Shown here in pieces: positions 52,895 through 63,420 of a DNA stretch of 64,000 bases; position 1 is the stretch's first letter, and the number at the start of each line of letters is the position of its first letter. The translations under genes and the position numbers were made by a program. The DNA is from Aplidium turbinatum (taxonomy: Eukaryota > Chordata > Ascidiacea > Aplousobranchia > Polyclinidae), in NCBI GenBank assembly GCA_918807975.1, contig OU964921.1:28236498-28300497 (forward strand), read 5' to 3'. The notes beneath the pieces are model-generated. The model did no database searches. It worked only from the letters and a program-made list of their open reading frames with translations, and was not told where the DNA came from.

Positions 52895-53268
52895 TCTTAG
52901 AGGGAAGAGGTTTTTTTTCGCTGCTTCGATCTCGTGGCACGTGCTTTTTATGTGAAAGTTCAGTTTATTTTTTGTTTTGTTGGCGAAAAAGAAAGACACA
53001 AAAAGCAAAAACACAATAAACACAAATAATTCGCGCAACAAGGATGGCAGCAAAAGACCAAAAGGTCACCAAAGTCAGCTGCCACCCAAACATTTAAACA
53101 AAAGACCCAAAATTAAGAACATTAACACATACGGTATATAATAAATAGCACAATACCAGCACTTTAATTTGTAAAAATTAACAATGGAATTAACAATACA
53201 TTAACAATGGAATAACACAGGGCAACATAAAAAAAATATTGTGAAGAGAAATAAGCGGATGATACGTT

Positions 53269-56200
53269 TCAGGAGTGATCATTGTACAAATTCTTTAATA
53301 AACATTTATATTTAAATTTAAAAACATTGTAAGACTTTTCTTTTATTTCTTTTGGTACTTGATTCCATAGTTTCACTCCATTAAAACATAGCATCTTCTT
53401 ACCAGAGTTTGACGTTGTAGAAGGCAAATATAAATCATTTTTTTGGTTCTGACGGGTTTTATGATGGTGAATTTCATTTACAAAAATAAAGCAGCCAGCA
53501 AAGGCCCGGGGCAGCATTTTGTGCACATATTTGTACATAAATTTTGCAGTTTCTAATTTAATAATATCGTCAATTCTGAGCACATTAAATTGGTGATAAA
53601 GAACAGTTGTATTTGTTGACCTCGGCAAAAATAAGCAGGATCGAATGAACTTGTTTTGTAACACTTGTAGTGGAGCAAGCAATGTAGAGTTAGCTCGTCC
53701 CCAATTTATAATCGAGTATTGGATCTTGGATTGAAACAAAGCATAATATAAAGCCCGTAATACTGTTAAAGGGGCAATGTATCTCAGCTTAAATGCTATG
53801 CCGCAGACCTTTGCAAGCTGCTTTCTAAGATTAATAATATGACTATCCCATGTCAATCGCTCATCCAAAGTTACACCTAGATAGTTTATACATTTCTTCC
53901 TTTCGATGGATCGGCCACTAATGGACAGACTAAAATTTTCTGCTGCACTTTTTCTATTGCAGAGGATCATATAAGTAGTTTTACTATAATTTAATGAAAG
54001 TTTATTGGATTTCATCCACACATCAATTTTTTCTATTTCTCTATTGACATTTTTTTGGAGAGATGACAGGCATTTATCTGACATATGAAAGTTTGAGTCA
54101 TCAGCAAAAAGTGTAGTTGAAAAAGAAGATGCATTTGGAAGATCATTCACATAAAGAAGAAAAAGCAAGGGACCAAGGATTGACCCCTGTGGGACACCAC
54201 ATTTAACAACATTGAAATTAGAATTCTTACCGTTAATCTTTGTACTTTGCATTCTATTTGTTAGATAAGATGTTAAAACGTTTAAAAACTTGCCACGAAA
54301 GCCATAGTGGTGAAGTTTTTTTAAAAGTATGCCATGATCAACTGTATCGAAAGCTTTACTTAAATCAACAAAAACCGAGCATGTGTATTTATGATCATTC
54401 AAGTTAGAAAGTAAATCATCATAAATTTTTGTCAATGCTAAGCTTGTTGAATCATTTTCACGAAAACCATGTTGAGCTGGGGTTAAAATATTATATTTGT
54501 CAATAAAATTCATCATCCGTTTATATAGAATTTTTTCGAAAATTTTGGCAAAAGTTGGCAATAAAGAAATTGGTCGCAAATCTGTAAAGTGTAAAGGTGA
54601 ACTAACTTTTGGTACAGGTATTATCAGACTCTTTTTGAGTACATCAGGAAAAATTTCTTGCAAGACACATTTATTCAGTACTTTTGTTAAAAAAGGGCAT
54701 ATAATTACATTAGCCATTTTAATAAATTTAGAAGGTATTTCAAAAATGCCTGAAGCTTTATTTGCTTTGAGGCTCCTTATAGCATCAGATACTTCTATCT
54801 CATTTATATCAGGAAAGCCAAAAGAAGAACATTTTCTGTTTAATATGAAAGATTCAAAATTTACATTTGAATTTGGAATTTTAGCTGCCATTGAAGTTCC
54901 AATATTTGTGAAGTAATTATTTAATAAATTAATGAATTCAATAGAATCTGTTTTATAGCTTTTATCATTTATAGTCATAGTTGAAGGAAGCTTTTTATTA
55001 TTCCAATTTCTTTTCCCCTCTATCATCTCATGAATGATCTTCCATGTTTTCTTGGAGTCACTTTTTGTTTCTTCAAACTTTTTTTTATAATGTTGATTTT
55101 TCAGTGATTGTTTCAAATGATTCAGCTTATTGCAATATGCTTTGTATTTCCTCTTTGCTGATTCATTTTTATTTTTTATCCAATATCTAAATAGTCTGTT
55201 TTTTGTTTTAATAGATTTATGAATGCCTTTTGTTATCCATGGTTTGTTAGAGAGCTTAATTTCAGTTCTCGACATGTTTCTAAGTGGTGCATGTTTATCT
55301 AGTGTTGCTTGAAATCGCATAATAAAAGAGTGCATCAAGTTGTCTGCGTTATCACAATCAGTATTTACTTCATTCAAATTAGACTCTAAATCGCATAAGA
55401 AGCTGTCAAGACAAAAGTTTTTTAAGCTTCGAATTTTTTTAGTGGGTGAATTACACACTACATTTTTATTTTTAACACATAAGAAAATAGGTAAATGATC
55501 AGAGATGTCATGTAAGCAAATGCCATAGGCATTTTGGTTACAAGTTATGTTTGTGTAGATGTGATCTAGTAGGCTTGGATTAGATTCTCCACAAAATCTA
55601 GTTGCACTTGTTATCAATGACTGGCAGCCTGCAGCTTCAAGGGCTTCTTTATAATTTAATACTGCAGGAGACTTTGCAGCCTTTAACAAGTCAATATTTA
55701 TATCTCCACAAATTATGTATTTACATCGAGAGTTTTCTAATTTATTTAAAGAATCAATTATTTTGTCTTTGAATGCAGAAAAAGCGTAACTAGGATGACG
55801 ATATATGACTCCTACAATAATACTTGGTGAGTTTTTTTGCACAATTTCAACCCAAAGATTTTCACAATTGGGTATATCAATCGAAAGGTCTTTTCGCTCA
55901 TTAAATACATTGCCTTGTTTTAAGTAAAGTGCAACACCACCAGCACTGCTACAAGAATCCTTATGTAGCATGACATAGCCTGGTAAGGAATAATTAAGGA
56001 ACGAGTTAGGACCAATTTTTGTTTCTGAAATGGCAAGAATATCAGGAGAATGATTGACAAGTTGAATAAATTCTTCAATGTTTTCTTTGTTTTTCCCTAG
56101 ACTTCTTGTATTAAAGTGAAACAAAGACAAACTATTTTTGAAACTTGTAACAGTTTCTTGCAATTGTTTATAGTTAAAATATTGAGTATTTGGTTCTGGT

Positions 56201-56331
56201 TTTAATTGGTTTGTTATATTTTTTGAGCATTTTGGTTGATTATCCTCAACATTTGATTCCAGGCAGTTGCTGTCGTGTGATGTGTTGCACTTCACTTCAC
56301 AATCAAAATCAATGTTAATTAGGTTTAGCAA
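53269..56331 (-). CDS. LINE ORF2: endonuclease and reverse transcriptase (1020 aa)
   Basis: Open over 1020 codons. The N-terminal APE-type endonuclease shows FHFNTRSLGKN, LAISETKIG, GDINIDLL and HDISDHLPIF. The reverse transcriptase follows: LRPISLLPTFAKIFEKILYK, HGFRENDSTSLALT, VFVDLSKAFDTVDH, CGVPQGSILGPLLFLLYVND and the catalytic TTLFADDSNF. The C-terminal part (LGVTLDERLTW) and a basic end follow. Family: target-primed retrotransposition. All catalytic motifs appear present. The true start lies upstream in the next feature, from which it is split by one base-level frame change. Confidence 0.95.
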   Translation of the reverse strand: MLNLINIDFDCEVKCNTSHDSNCLESNVEDNQPKCSKNITNQLKPEPNTQYFNYKQLQETVTSFKNSLSLFHFNTRSLGKNKENIEEFIQLVNHSPDILAISETKIGPNSFLNYSLPGYVMLHKDSCSSAGGVALYLKQGNVFNERKDLSIDIPNCENLWVEIVQKNSPSIIVGVIYRHPSYAFSAFKDKIIDSLNKLENSRCKYIICGDINIDLLKAAKSPAVLNYKEALEAAGCQSLITSATRFCGESNPSLLDHIYTNITCNQNAYGICLHDISDHLPIFLCVKNKNVVCNSPTKKIRSLKNFCLDSFLCDLESNLNEVNTDCDNADNLMHSFIMRFQATLDKHAPLRNMSRTEIKLSNKPWITKGIHKSIKTKNRLFRYWIKNKNESAKRKYKAYCNKLNHLKQSLKNQHYKKKFEETKSDSKKTWKIIHEMIEGKRNWNNKKLPSTMTINDKSYKTDSIEFINLLNNYFTNIGTSMAAKIPNSNVNFESFILNRKCSSFGFPDINEIEVSDAIRSLKANKASGIFEIPSKFIKMANVIICPFLTKVLNKCVLQEIFPDVLKKSLIIPVPKVSSPLHFTDLRPISLLPTFAKIFEKILYKRMMNFIDKYNILTPAQHGFRENDSTSLALTKIYDDLLSNLNDHKYTCSVFVDLSKAFDTVDHGILLKKLHHYGFRGKFLNVLTSYLTNRMQSTKINGKNSNFNVVKCGVPQGSILGPLLFLLYVNDLPNASSFSTTLFADDSNFHMSDKCLSSLQKNVNREIEKIDVWMKSNKLSLNYSKTTYMILCNRKSAAENFSLSISGRSIERKKCINYLGVTLDERLTWDSHIINLRKQLAKVCGIAFKLRYIAPLTVLRALYYALFQSKIQYSIINWGRANSTLLAPLQVLQNKFIRSCLFLPRSTNTTVLYHQFNVLRIDDIIKLETAKFMYKYVHKMLPRAFAGCFIFVNEIHHHKTRQNQKNDLYLPSTTSNSGKKMLCFNGVKLWNQVPKEIKEKSYNVFKFKYKCLLKNLYNDHS

Positions 56332-56543
56332 ATCATTATCAGAAATTCTTTGAAATGGTAACCCATCCTGTAAACAACTTGCACAAAAAAAGGTTGGGGA
56401 CTGTTCACAAGTATAGAAAATTGTTTAGAAGTTAAACCAATGCATTTTAAACGTAGCCAATAATCACAAATATCACATTGGACAGATCTTTGCTTTGGTT
56501 TACATAGTTTGATACAAACTTTACAAGAATTTTTGGATGCCAT
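56325..56543 (-). pseudogene. LINE ORF2 N-terminus with zinc-finger motif (frameshifted)
   Basis: Starts MASKNSCKVCIKLCKPKQRS and continues VQCDICDYWLRLKCIG, a PHD-like C-x2-C..C-x2-C finger typical of the start of this LINE group's second frame. At a run of seven T (about 56385-56391) the reading changes; the other frame gives FFCASCLQDGLPFQRIS and then the long ORF2. A one-base slip in the homopolymer explains the break. Confidence 0.85.
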
Positions 56544-56592
56544 AGTTATCAGAAAAGGAGATTTCAGGATAGAATCACCAATTTCAAGAAAT

Positions 56593-56865
56593 TTATGAGT
56601 TCAAGTTATGTATGAGTGGCTCATAACTCAACAGTTTGAAGTCAACATCAATTTTCATTTTAAACAAATCATCAGGAGTTTCAATAACATACCATCTGTC
56701 TTCGCTTTCTTCAAAAACAATTATCTTTCCATTTTTTGTATGACATTTGGAAAATCTTTCATCACAACAATTTTTAACATAATGAAATAATTTAGCACGC
56801 AATGGGGTTAAATCTTCTGTGATAAAAGCACTTGATAGAAAGCAAGTAGTATAGGCTCTTTGCAA
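56593..56865 (-). CDS. LINE ORF1 C-terminal part
   Basis: 90 codons ending just before ORF2: EDLTPLRAKLFHYVKNCCDE, CHTKNGKI and DRWYVIETPDDLFKMKIDVD. This matches the C-terminal block of ORF1 proteins of the same LINE group (P.R..L...K..C...CHT.NGKI..W..I..PDDLF). The beginning is not in the element, so the insertion is 5'-truncated. Confidence 0.75.
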   Translation of the reverse strand: MQRAYTTCFLSSAFITEDLTPLRAKLFHYVKNCCDERFSKCHTKNGKIIVFEESEDRWYVIETPDDLFKMKIDVDFKLLSYEPLIHNLNS

Positions 56866-57090
56866 CCTCTAGTTTGAAAAATGAAGCCAGGTCTGTTGTC
56901 TTGTTCATTGAGATTGTTGGTTTAAGAGACTGACCAAAGCTGTCATAGGCCCATAAGGAAAGCATACGTCTTAACCAATGTCATGTAACATTCTTGTAAG
57001 TTTCAAGTCTTTCGTTCAAATGTATCTCTTGGAAAAATGAACTTTTAAAAGAAAACATTTTTCTAGCAATTTCGTTTCTTAGATTATATT

Positions 57091-58085
57091 GGGGAGAACC
57101 TCCATCATTGGGACGATTCTACAATGGGACACTTGGTCTCCCACGCTTGGTTGATCAAGCGAGCACAACGTACATGACGAATTCCAATTCGCCATGTAGT
57201 CTATAGCTTGTACCAACAGTGGGATCCTTCAATTTGCACGCATGACTGGTTTGTTAAAGAAAGTGTGTTTTTTGATACCCAAAGTAAAAAAAGATAGGTC
57301 ACTTGTCTTGAAGATATTTTTGTACATACTTGGCGAAGCAGGTTGAAAACGCATGGTAGCATAGTCTATATGTCTGGTAGTTCTTAGGACAAAACGTTGT
57401 TGTCAGTGAGGTAGTCTTTAAGAATCTAGCTGATTTTTTTTGCATTTGCGGACGGCATCTTACAATGGGACAGCAGGTCTTGCCCATCAATGGGACACTG
57501 TAAATCAACTCGACTCATTCGTAAAAAGGGAAACAAGATCCTTTAACTATGAAAACTGTAGTTGAAAAAGCAATACAAACCGGAAAAAATAGACCTGTAG
57601 CAAGAGAATTTGACATACCAAGATAAACATTGAAAAACTGGATTGACACATATACAAAAAAGCCCAAGCAAATAATGATCAAGGCAATCTACGTTTTCAA
57701 CCTCATTGTGGTGTCAAAAAGATTTTTAATGATGAAGATAAGAAAAATGTAGAAAACTTTAATAATACACTACAGTAATATAATCAATAACAAAGTGAAT
57801 ATCAAGTTTATAATATGCATTTACACAGATTATAAATTTTGTCCCATTGTTAGAAATTGCCCGTCCCAATGGTGGAGCCAGATTCAACAATGGGACGTTT
57901 TGAGTAAACTTAAAAAAACTGTGCGTTATTTCTAAACCACTGGAGATAATGAAATCAAACCAAGTGTTATTTGAAAAAAAATGCATTGGCAAAAGTGTTG
58001 CAAAAAAAAAAACCACTGCATTTCTTTACAAAATTAAAAAAATTAGCAAAACGCAAAATTTGTCCCATTGATGGAGGTTCTCCCC
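57091..58085. mobile_element. pogo-type element (995 bp)
   Basis: Inverted ends GGGGAGAACCTCCATCATTG and CAATGGAGGTTCTCCCC-type partner (24 bp, one mismatch), internal CCCATTGT/ACAATGGGAC motifs repeated near both ends. The right flank is TA, the left TT after TATA, so the TA target is only partly preserved. It contains a short helix-turn-helix relic (57549-57660). Confidence 0.8.
57549..57660 (+). pseudogene. pogo/psq-type DNA-binding relic
   Basis: Reads MKTVVEKAIQTGKNRPVARE, FDIPR, stop, TLKNWIDTY: the pattern of the psq helix-turn-helix at the start of pogo-group transposases (AI..G...VA..F.IPR.TL..). No catalytic region follows, so the element is non-autonomous. Confidence 0.65.
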
Positions 58086-58111
58086 TAGTTCTGAACTAAA
58101 TATTTAGGCCT

Positions 58112-58606
58112 AAAATGGTGAAAATTTTCTCTATCTGTCACACAAAATCTGTTCCTGTTGCAAGGTGACATTTTTTGCCTTCCCGAACGATCAACATTTG
58201 CAAATTAAGTGGTGCAGGTTTGCTCATCAAGTCCGTATGTGGAATGGACCCTTCCCTAGCAGTGTTATCTGCTCAAATCACTTTCTTGAGCATGATTTTG
58301 AAAATTGGGAAAAAGATGACAAGCCCAGACTACGCAATGGAAAGTTGTCAAATGAGTGAGTAATGTTGTTTACTGTTCAACAGCCTTTCAAAAGCTAGTT
58401 GCGTAATTGTTCCATTCGTACTTAACGAAGCTGTTATGCCTCTCAGGCTGGTCGCTTATAGGCACGTGCTGGAGAGGCTGTTGGATGGAGAAGTTTTGGG
58501 CAAGTCGAACAGAGTCGTGCTGCCATCCTGCATTGTCTCTTTTATTCGTAGAAAATACCCTAGCGACGATGGGGATTATGCTGGATTCAGAAAACAGCCA
58601 CAATGA
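58112..58606 (+). pseudogene. THAP + P2X7-type intracellular domain gene, fragment
   Basis: A THAP finger reads VTFFAFPNDQHLQIKWCRFA and VICSNHFLEHDFENWEKDD (58165-58350), with a donor-like GTGAGT at 58356. From about 58399 another frame reads NEAVMPLRLVAYRHVLERLL, VLGKSNRVVLPSCIVSFIRR and DDGDYAGFRKQPQ, then a stop: the last half of a P2X7-type C-terminal domain (AYR....ILPSC....IR..FP...G.Y.GF). The zinc-binding first half is absent here but present in the remnant at 1-660. A 43-bp gap cannot be a normal intron, so a deletion is likely. The first Cys pair of the THAP finger is not readable in one frame. A repeat X arm starts right after the stop. Confidence 0.65.
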
Positions 58607-58780
58607 TGTTGCGACCGTGCCATATTTTAAACTGATTGTCCTGCTTTGGTAGGCTATCATGCACGTTATAACGTCCGCGTTTTGTCGCTTCTACCTTTTT
58701 CTAGACCTCTGCTATGTTTGCCATATATCGTTTTTTCGTTGTGATGGTCAGAAATAAAAACAAACTGAACTGATTGTTGA
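58607..58780. repeat. Repeat X arm (solo)
   Basis: GATGTTGCGACCGTGCCATA onward matches the right arm of the repeat at 2400-2570, through TTTTGTCGCTTCTACC to GGTCAGAAATAAAAACAA. It directly abuts the P2X7-domain remnant. Confidence 0.75.
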
Positions 58781-59267
58781 AGCGTTATTGTACAATACAA
58801 AATCTTTTCGATATAGGCTACTGTAACCAAGTTTGCCGGTTCAAATCTACGAAACTAGCCTTCGGCGATGGGTATCGCAAACCACTCCTGGCACACAGGC
58901 ATCAACAACTAAATTTGTATAATATGCTGGCTGAAAGATGCGTCTTCATTATAGATACCTTATAAATTAGCGCATTTACCTATCGCGTCTAGTTTGGTCT
59001 CCACAAAGTTCGACTACAAATGACGTCATATCGCTAGGTGGCGTAGACGAGTTTGCCACTTCCAGGTAGCGTGAAAGAGAAGCGCTAGAGAGCGTGGGAA
59101 AAAGGTCGGTTTCTTGGCTGTGGGCCTCAATTGTAAGGAAGTTAAGTTTTTCATCCCGTACCAGACCTCTTGGCAATGGATTCTAGCCAATGTTAATTTG
59201 ATCGTGCAGTTGCACTTTAAACCAGGCAGAAGTGAACTGCAGGCTGCCGCGGCTGCGACTTAATTGT
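58781..59267. other. Unassigned stretch
   Basis: No gene recognised. A short GTGCAGTTGCACTTTAA motif near 59200 is inverted near 51430, hinting at another dispersed repeat. Confidence 0.3.
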
Positions 59268-60238
59268 GGTAGCCACTTTAAAGGCATACTAAAGGAAAAT
59301 TTCAAACCGGAATTAAGCATTAAAATGAGTAAACTGAACATTCAAGAATACATTTCAAAAACAATTACCCAAAAAAATTTGTTTTCAATGGCGCTGGCAA
59401 GGCCCAAAGTCCAGTGTTTCATTTATTTTCATTTTTTTTCAAAATGACCAAAACGTGCAAACACAGCTCAAGAATACGTCATAAAGTCCAGCAATAACAA
59501 AAGCCACGTTACCAATCTGATGTTTTGAGCAAACTGTCTGCTGTTTTGATGTTAAAATGTGCTGTTTTGATGTAAATACATACATAGCCTACAGTCAAAT
59601 CGCCCGCAGTAACAATTATTGCGTGATCGGTTGATTGCTAGACTTTATGACGTAGACTTTATGACGTTCTTTACAGTCGCACGCTTCGTTGCTCAGGCCA
59701 ATCTCGTTTTGAAAGCTCTGACAAAAGCACGCGCACAATGGTGGTCAGACCGCAATGGGGCAAAATTTTATTGAAAATCGTTTTATGGTAGCATGTTAAA
59801 CACAAAGAACGTGGAAAATCGCCAAGTCAGGTTTTTCCTTTAATACCCCTTTAACAAGTCGAAATTCTGCCACTGAAATTGACTACAATGCAACCGCCAA
59901 CCAATCAGAACGTGTTATAAGAGGCTACCGTCCAATTGTGACCCTTCTAGCACTCATCCAGAGAGTTAATGCTTGTTTTGAACTTTATTTGGTAATTACA
60001 GAAGAAAAAGAGCAATAACAGTGGTGAGAATCGAACACGCGTCAATGAAATGACTACTTTCTAACCCTAACCCTAACCCCTAAGCCAACCAGCTGACAAA
60101 AAATCCATCACTTAATTTGCTTTCTATGATCTTCTTTTCGTCATTTTTTACGTCACTTAAACCGTAGCTTATGATTGGTTGGCGGTTTCATTCTAGTCAA
60201 TTTCAGTGGCAGAATTTCGACTTGTTAAAGTGGCTACC
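59268..60238. mobile_element. MITE family Y, copy 2, interrupted
   Basis: Inverted ends GGTAGCCACTTTAAAGG and CCTTTAAAGTGGCTACC (the right one split by 59855-60224), flanks CTTAATTGT / CTTAATTTT (8 of 9). Interior nearly identical to 1718-2297. Confidence 0.82.
59855..60224. mobile_element. piggyBac-like MITE (370 bp)
   Basis: TTAA on both sides (59851-59854, 60225-60228), inverted ends CAAGTCGAAATTCTGCCACT with arms of about 60 bp. The centre carries CTAACCCTAACCCTAACCCC (about 60062-60081). Confidence 0.85.
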
Positions 60239-61104
60239 CTTAATTTTGCCTTCGTTACCAAACGTGCTGCTGCCAACTCTTCAGATTTTGGGCCAATCCC
60301 AAGACTGTGGGTGAAATTATTGAAGTGGAACAAGTTTGTAAAGGTCACCGCAGAAGGTGTTAGCAGAGACATAAGTTATTTAAAAACGAAAAAATATATT
60401 CTCACAAAAAAATGAAAGATAAAATGTTGTTTAACTGTGCCGAATTTCAAGTGAAACTGAACAGCAATCGCTATGGTGTGTTCCGCAACGCTTTGTTTGA
60501 TAGCCTATTTATCAGGTGGATTGGCTAGCCTGAGCAATCAATGTTTAAATTAAACCATTGTTGCAAAATTTTTTCAGTTCTTTCTTGCAGAGTGAGGTGT
60601 GTTCAAAGACTTTTTTTGAAAAATTCTATCGTTTATTTTATCAAGAAATCGAAATAAATATTCCCCTTTTTATGCTCTGCTGCACATCGCTCAGCTGATT
60701 AGGAAAACAAAAACATTGGTTTTGACCAATCAGCAGTTTGACATTCATTTGTCTGGTTGTCACAAGCAAGCTGCGATTTCCTCAGTGTGAACGTATGGTG
60801 TCAAATGTCGCTTGGTGAACAATTCTTTGTAATAGAAAAAGAACGCAATGAATGACCACTTCGATTGCGCTCTGAGCCATAAAATGACCTCAAAGTAGGT
60901 TAGCTCTACTGCGTAATATCATCTATGGTGTCAGCTTTGAGTAGCCTAGTTTTCTTTTGGATTAAGCTTTTTATCATTTGTTACACACTACTTTTGGTAG
61001 ACTTTGATTTTTTTAAAGCTGTGGCTATATTTACACTATATAGTGTAACAATAGCCTCAATAGTGTTGCCAGATAAAGAATTCTTCTCTAATTTGAGAAA
61101 AGTT

Positions 61105-61285
61105 TAAAGCTGTTGAAAACAAAAACTTGTATTTTAGAATTTTTTTTTAGTCCTGAGCAAAGATCAAAACCCTTATCTTATTTCTAACTGTAACCCTTAC
61201 CTTAACCCTTCCTAACTTTAATCCTAACTATGGCAACACCTGATTGTAACCATGGTATTAAGTACGTGGAAAAATAGCCACTTCC
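61105..61285. repeat. Dispersed repeat Z, copy 2
   Basis: Matches 1084-1500 without the MITE; holds TAACCCTTACCTTAACCC-type tract and GGCAACACCTGATTGT. Confidence 0.75.
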
Positions 61286-61383
61286 TTTAATCCCTGGAGG
61301 AAAGAATGTAGAAAATAAGTGCTTTTACTTTGAACTCATAAGAACTATTTTATATTACAAATTACAATGTATATTACAATTAA

Positions 61384-61484
61384 ATTAGTATATTACAAAT
61401 GCAATGAAAACACTTTTTCTCTGCTTTTACTTTGAACTCATAAGAAGAGAAAAAGTGTTTTCATTGCATTTGTAATATACTAAT
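61384..61484. repeat. Perfect 39-bp inverted repeat with duplicated spacer
   Basis: Arms 61384-61422 and 61446-61484 pair without mismatch. The 23-bp spacer (61423-61445) is an exact copy of 61321-61343. Confidence 0.92.
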
Positions 61485-62362
61485 GTTTTTAGATGCATTA
61501 GGTACTATATATATACCTAACTTTCTCCAGATTCAATGACTTTAAAACCAACTGCATTTTTAAATGTTTACCAATAATTCAAAGATGGCTGTCAGGAGAT
61601 CTTCTAGACATAAGTTTTGAAGGGTATCCAAAAAGGCCTATTTGCAAAATGGTATGATGAGTTCAGATATTTTAGTGTTAAAAACAGAAAAAAATCTTTA
61701 AAATTGATGACCGTACATTCAAAGAAAAAAAAAAATCACAAGTATGTTTATAATGTCCAGCTTGGTATGACTTTATAAAGTACATTTGATTATAATAAAT
61801 GCTTGAGCATCAGAAAAACAATTCTAGAAGTTTGGGTTTCTTGATGTGTCATTCTTTTTTCTTTTAGATTGTACTTTTGTTTAAATTTTTATTTGGCTAA
61901 GTACCGGTACTTGCAATGTTACCAATGCTTGACAACGTTTAGAAATGGCTACAGTTTCTAACGAGCAAAACTGTTTTGTTTGGATATTAACTTTGTAAAT
62001 CATTCTTGACTTTTTTCCATTATTTTACTCATATATTTGTTATATTCAAAAGCTTTCCAGCCTATAGATGAATGGTCCTCATGGATAGATAACATGGAAT
62101 AGAAACCATTTGGTGGAAACCATTTAATAATCCTTTTTAAATTTAAATAAATTTTTCATATATTATTTAAGTCTTTTTTTCTGGTTAAGTGAGTTTGTTA
62201 TAGGCTGTAAATGTAAGCTGCAATAACAAGCTTTTAAGTCAGACAAACCGATTTTGCACAAAAGAGACTAAATTTTGTTCAGTTGGACCCATATTTTCCT
62301 TAAACATTGTGAAAACACAAGCTGATTTGTTGTATGTTTTATTATTTATTTGTTATTCGCCC

Positions 62363-62450
62363 TGACAGCTCAGTTGGTTAGCGCTTGGCTTTGTGAACAA
62401 AGAAGCTTCAAGATCAAGTGGCGTTAGTTTAACTCTCGGGGTGTAGCCTA
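62363..62450 (+). mobile_element. tRNA-like SINE head or tRNA relic
   Basis: GACAGCTCAGTTGGTTAGCG is a good A-box region; the expected B-box is degenerate (GCTTCAAGATC). No cloverleaf could be completed, so it is not called a tRNA gene. Confidence 0.4.
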
Positions 62451-63171
62451 CACTTGAGCAACGCATTTTAAGTATAATACTGCTTTTCATTCAGCGGCAC
62501 TTAATGGATAGAATAATCCCCGGCAACAATACTTCAACAATCATAAACTTTACTCGTCAATCTCGGAAACTGGCCCTGTGTCAACAGCTTCTACATGTAC
62601 CGTATGTGAAACTACCAGGAATAACTTATCAAGGCTTTTTAGCCTGAGAATGAAGATTCAAAACTAATTAAACCAACAGTAGCTCAGCTGAACAATGTAA
62701 AAAAATAAATGTAGCTGCTGAATTATCTTTATCACTGTTGATTTCATAATGGTTTGGTTCAAATAAAAGTCATTTTGAAGCTCACCTTTGAATTTTGATT
62801 ACAATACAACCACTAGTTAAAGTTTGTTTCATTAATTGTTTTGCAAGAAAAAGTAGTTAGAACAAAGAGATGGATAAACACTGTACAAACAAAAAAGAAA
62901 AACAGAATAGAACGCAAATGAAATGACGGACCAGGAGAGTAAAACCCTTGCAATCAACTTTCAAAAGCACGGAAAAAACTAAACCCTTGAAGAACTGACT
63001 TCAGCAAATACCAAGGTTTCTGTTGCGATAACGACACAATAAATGAATAGGCAATGTGATTGTGATATAACCTTATGAGTTTCTTGCACGCAACAAAATG
63101 GCATGACAATAGTTTTGTGAAGTTTGATGGGAATTTCAGATGTTTTGAGCAATTGTTAAGTGCATTTTATC

Positions 63172-63420
63172 TTTCTGGCTGCGTGGCCGAGTGATGAGAA
63201 CATCTGTGTGACATTCGAAACGATGTGGTTTCGACACCGCTTCAGAGCATGCGGCTGTGTCTCGGCAAAGACACTAAATGACATGCCAAAATAAGGGGAG
63301 CAGCTGGACATGCATAGGGACATGGGACATAGGGACATAAGGACATGCAGCAATAAGGGGAGCAAAATAAGACTCAAAAACTGTCGCTTCGCTGCTTCCT
63401 GTTGTATCACATCTGTGATC
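63172..63420 (+). mobile_element. tRNA-derived SINE, second type
   Basis: A-box-like TGGCCGAGTGATGAGAAC and B-box GGTTTCGACACC about 40 bp later, then GTCTCGGCAAAGACACTAAA and a repeated ATAGGGACAT tract. Related in the head to the SINE at 37694, diverged in the body. Confidence 0.55.

Larger units (their letters stand above)
52905..56880 (-). mobile_element. LINE, Jockey-superfamily type (CR1-like), 5'-truncated
   Basis: Minus strand: end of ORF1 (56865-56593), 49-nt gap, ORF2 (56543-53269) and an approximate 3'UTR to about 52905. One frame change near 56390 is the only defect seen in ORF2. The 3' border is uncertain and no target duplication was found. Exact clade (CR1, Crack, Daphne or similar) is not settled by eye. 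Confidence 0.88.
60239..62360. other. Intergenic, no gene seen
   Basis: Apart from repeat Z and the hairpin this is AT-rich sequence with short frames only. Confidence 0.4.

Noticed and set aside
54497-54916. 139-codon + frame inside the LINE
   Set aside because: Antisense shadow of the reverse-transcriptase frame.
62363-62450. tRNA gene
   Set aside because: Good A-box region, but the arms do not pair into a cloverleaf and the B-box is degenerate.
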